DNA from: Fagopyrum homotropicum
Lineage: Eukaryota > Streptophyta > Magnoliopsida > Caryophyllales > Polygonaceae
Length of the DNA stretch: 64,000 nt
Assembly (NCBI GenBank): GCA_033239125.1
Contig: BSWB01000006.1
Location: 117,350,242 to 117,414,241, forward strand
Reading direction: 5' to 3'
The notes below the pieces were generated by a model. It did not search any database. It was not told the DNA's origin and was given only the letters and a program-made list of their open reading frames with translations. Position numbers and translations under genes: made by a program. Numbering within the stretch: the stretch's first letter is position 1; each line of letters begins with the position of its first letter. Below are positions 63,945-64,000 of this stretch, piece by piece.

Positions 63945-64000
63945 GTGCGAGATTGGTCTAGCTACGGACCTTAAACAAAGCGCTTCTTGGGAGGCAACCC
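63945..64000 (+). other. A3 unit 3 post-pol region, to window end
   Basis: Stop at 63942-63944, then the post-pol block GCGCTTCTTGGGAGGCAACCC finishing at the window edge (63980-64000). Whether a fourth unit or a true 3' end follows cannot be seen. Confidence 0.8.

Larger units (their letters stand above)
54516..64000 (+). mobile_element. A3: tandem array of Athila pol genes (period 4111 bp)
   Basis: Three units in direct repeat: unit 1 from mid-pol to 56070, unit 2 56071-60181, unit 3 60182 to beyond the window. Equal features are exactly 4111 bp apart (e.g. ends at 55590 and 59701, starts at 56078 and 60189). Each unit is half a protease, RT, RNase H, integrase and post-pol spacer. There is no gag, LTR or primer site between units. 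Units 2 and 3 differ at about 30-odd sites by eye (about 99% identical). Confidence 0.93.

Overview
The window is a stretch of repeat-packed nuclear DNA from a flowering plant, most likely a dicot with a large genome. It is almost entirely Ty3/gypsy LTR retrotransposons. I see no host gene, tRNA, rRNA or CRISPR array. Two lineages dominate. Athila-type elements (A0, A1, A2, A3, solo LTR B) have a tRNA-Asp-like primer site, a DLGAS protease, an FMDD reverse transcriptase and, in A1, an ATHILA ORF-1-like third gene. Chromovirus/Tekay-type elements (T1, T2, T3, solo LTR L) have an initiator tRNA-Met primer site, TGTAA...TTACA LTRs, an FIDD reverse transcriptase and a C-terminal chromodomain. The species cannot be named from the sequence.

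Layout. The oldest visible layer is a minus-strand Athila-type element, A0 (1-1075, 44421-45797, 48741-49866). Chromovirus T1 inserted into A0; its two ends at 1076 and 44420 are flanked by the same 5-bp target duplication, AAAAC, so 43.3 kb of window lies 'inside' one element. The T1 5' LTR was split by Athila-type A1 (plus strand, to 23789). A1 was split in its protease gene by A2 (minus strand, 6791-18143, with two LTRs of exactly 1840 bp). S (1325-2738) is an orphan LTR-like block at the left edge of A1. The middle of T1 is rearranged. A ~5.3-kb block running from the A1 3' LTR through the T1 5' LTR, gag and reverse transcriptase occurs twice (23211-28620 and 35778-41070), with a non-coding chromovirus-like element T2 between the copies. 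T2 itself holds solo LTR B (32813-34487, target duplication TAATG). T1 then runs through integrase, chromodomain and 3' LTR to 44420.

To the right, A0 sequence carries a 5'-truncated poly(A) retroposon (45406-45510), a 2943-bp solo LTR L (45798-48740, target duplication GCGAA) and the start of another LTR, X (49867). X is cut by the 3' LTR of minus-strand chromovirus T3 (50442-54515). T3 joins, without an LTR boundary, a plus-strand tandem array of Athila pol genes (A3; period 4111 bp; three copies, the first and last incomplete).

Coding capacity. Most genes are broken by stops, frameshifts or deletions. The longest open ones are A2 gag-protease (824 codons) and the RT-RNase H-integrase frames of A3 units 2 and 3 (812 and 856 codons), whose catalytic residues are all visible.

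Most interesting signals. (1) Each family carries its own ~12-bp inverted repeat (CCACGGCCGTGG, CCTCGACCGAGG or CCGCCCCTGCGG) many times, in LTRs, in the protease-RT coding linker and after pol; one ~130-bp block is shared by an LTR and a coding linker. (2) A 16-bp motif occurs four times with near-identical spacing in two otherwise diverged Athila LTRs. (3) A stem-loop with covarying stems lies just before the polypurine tract of three Athila elements. (4) Chromovirus LTRs share a splice-donor-like hairpin. (5) The pol-only tandem array breaks at a palindrome motif.
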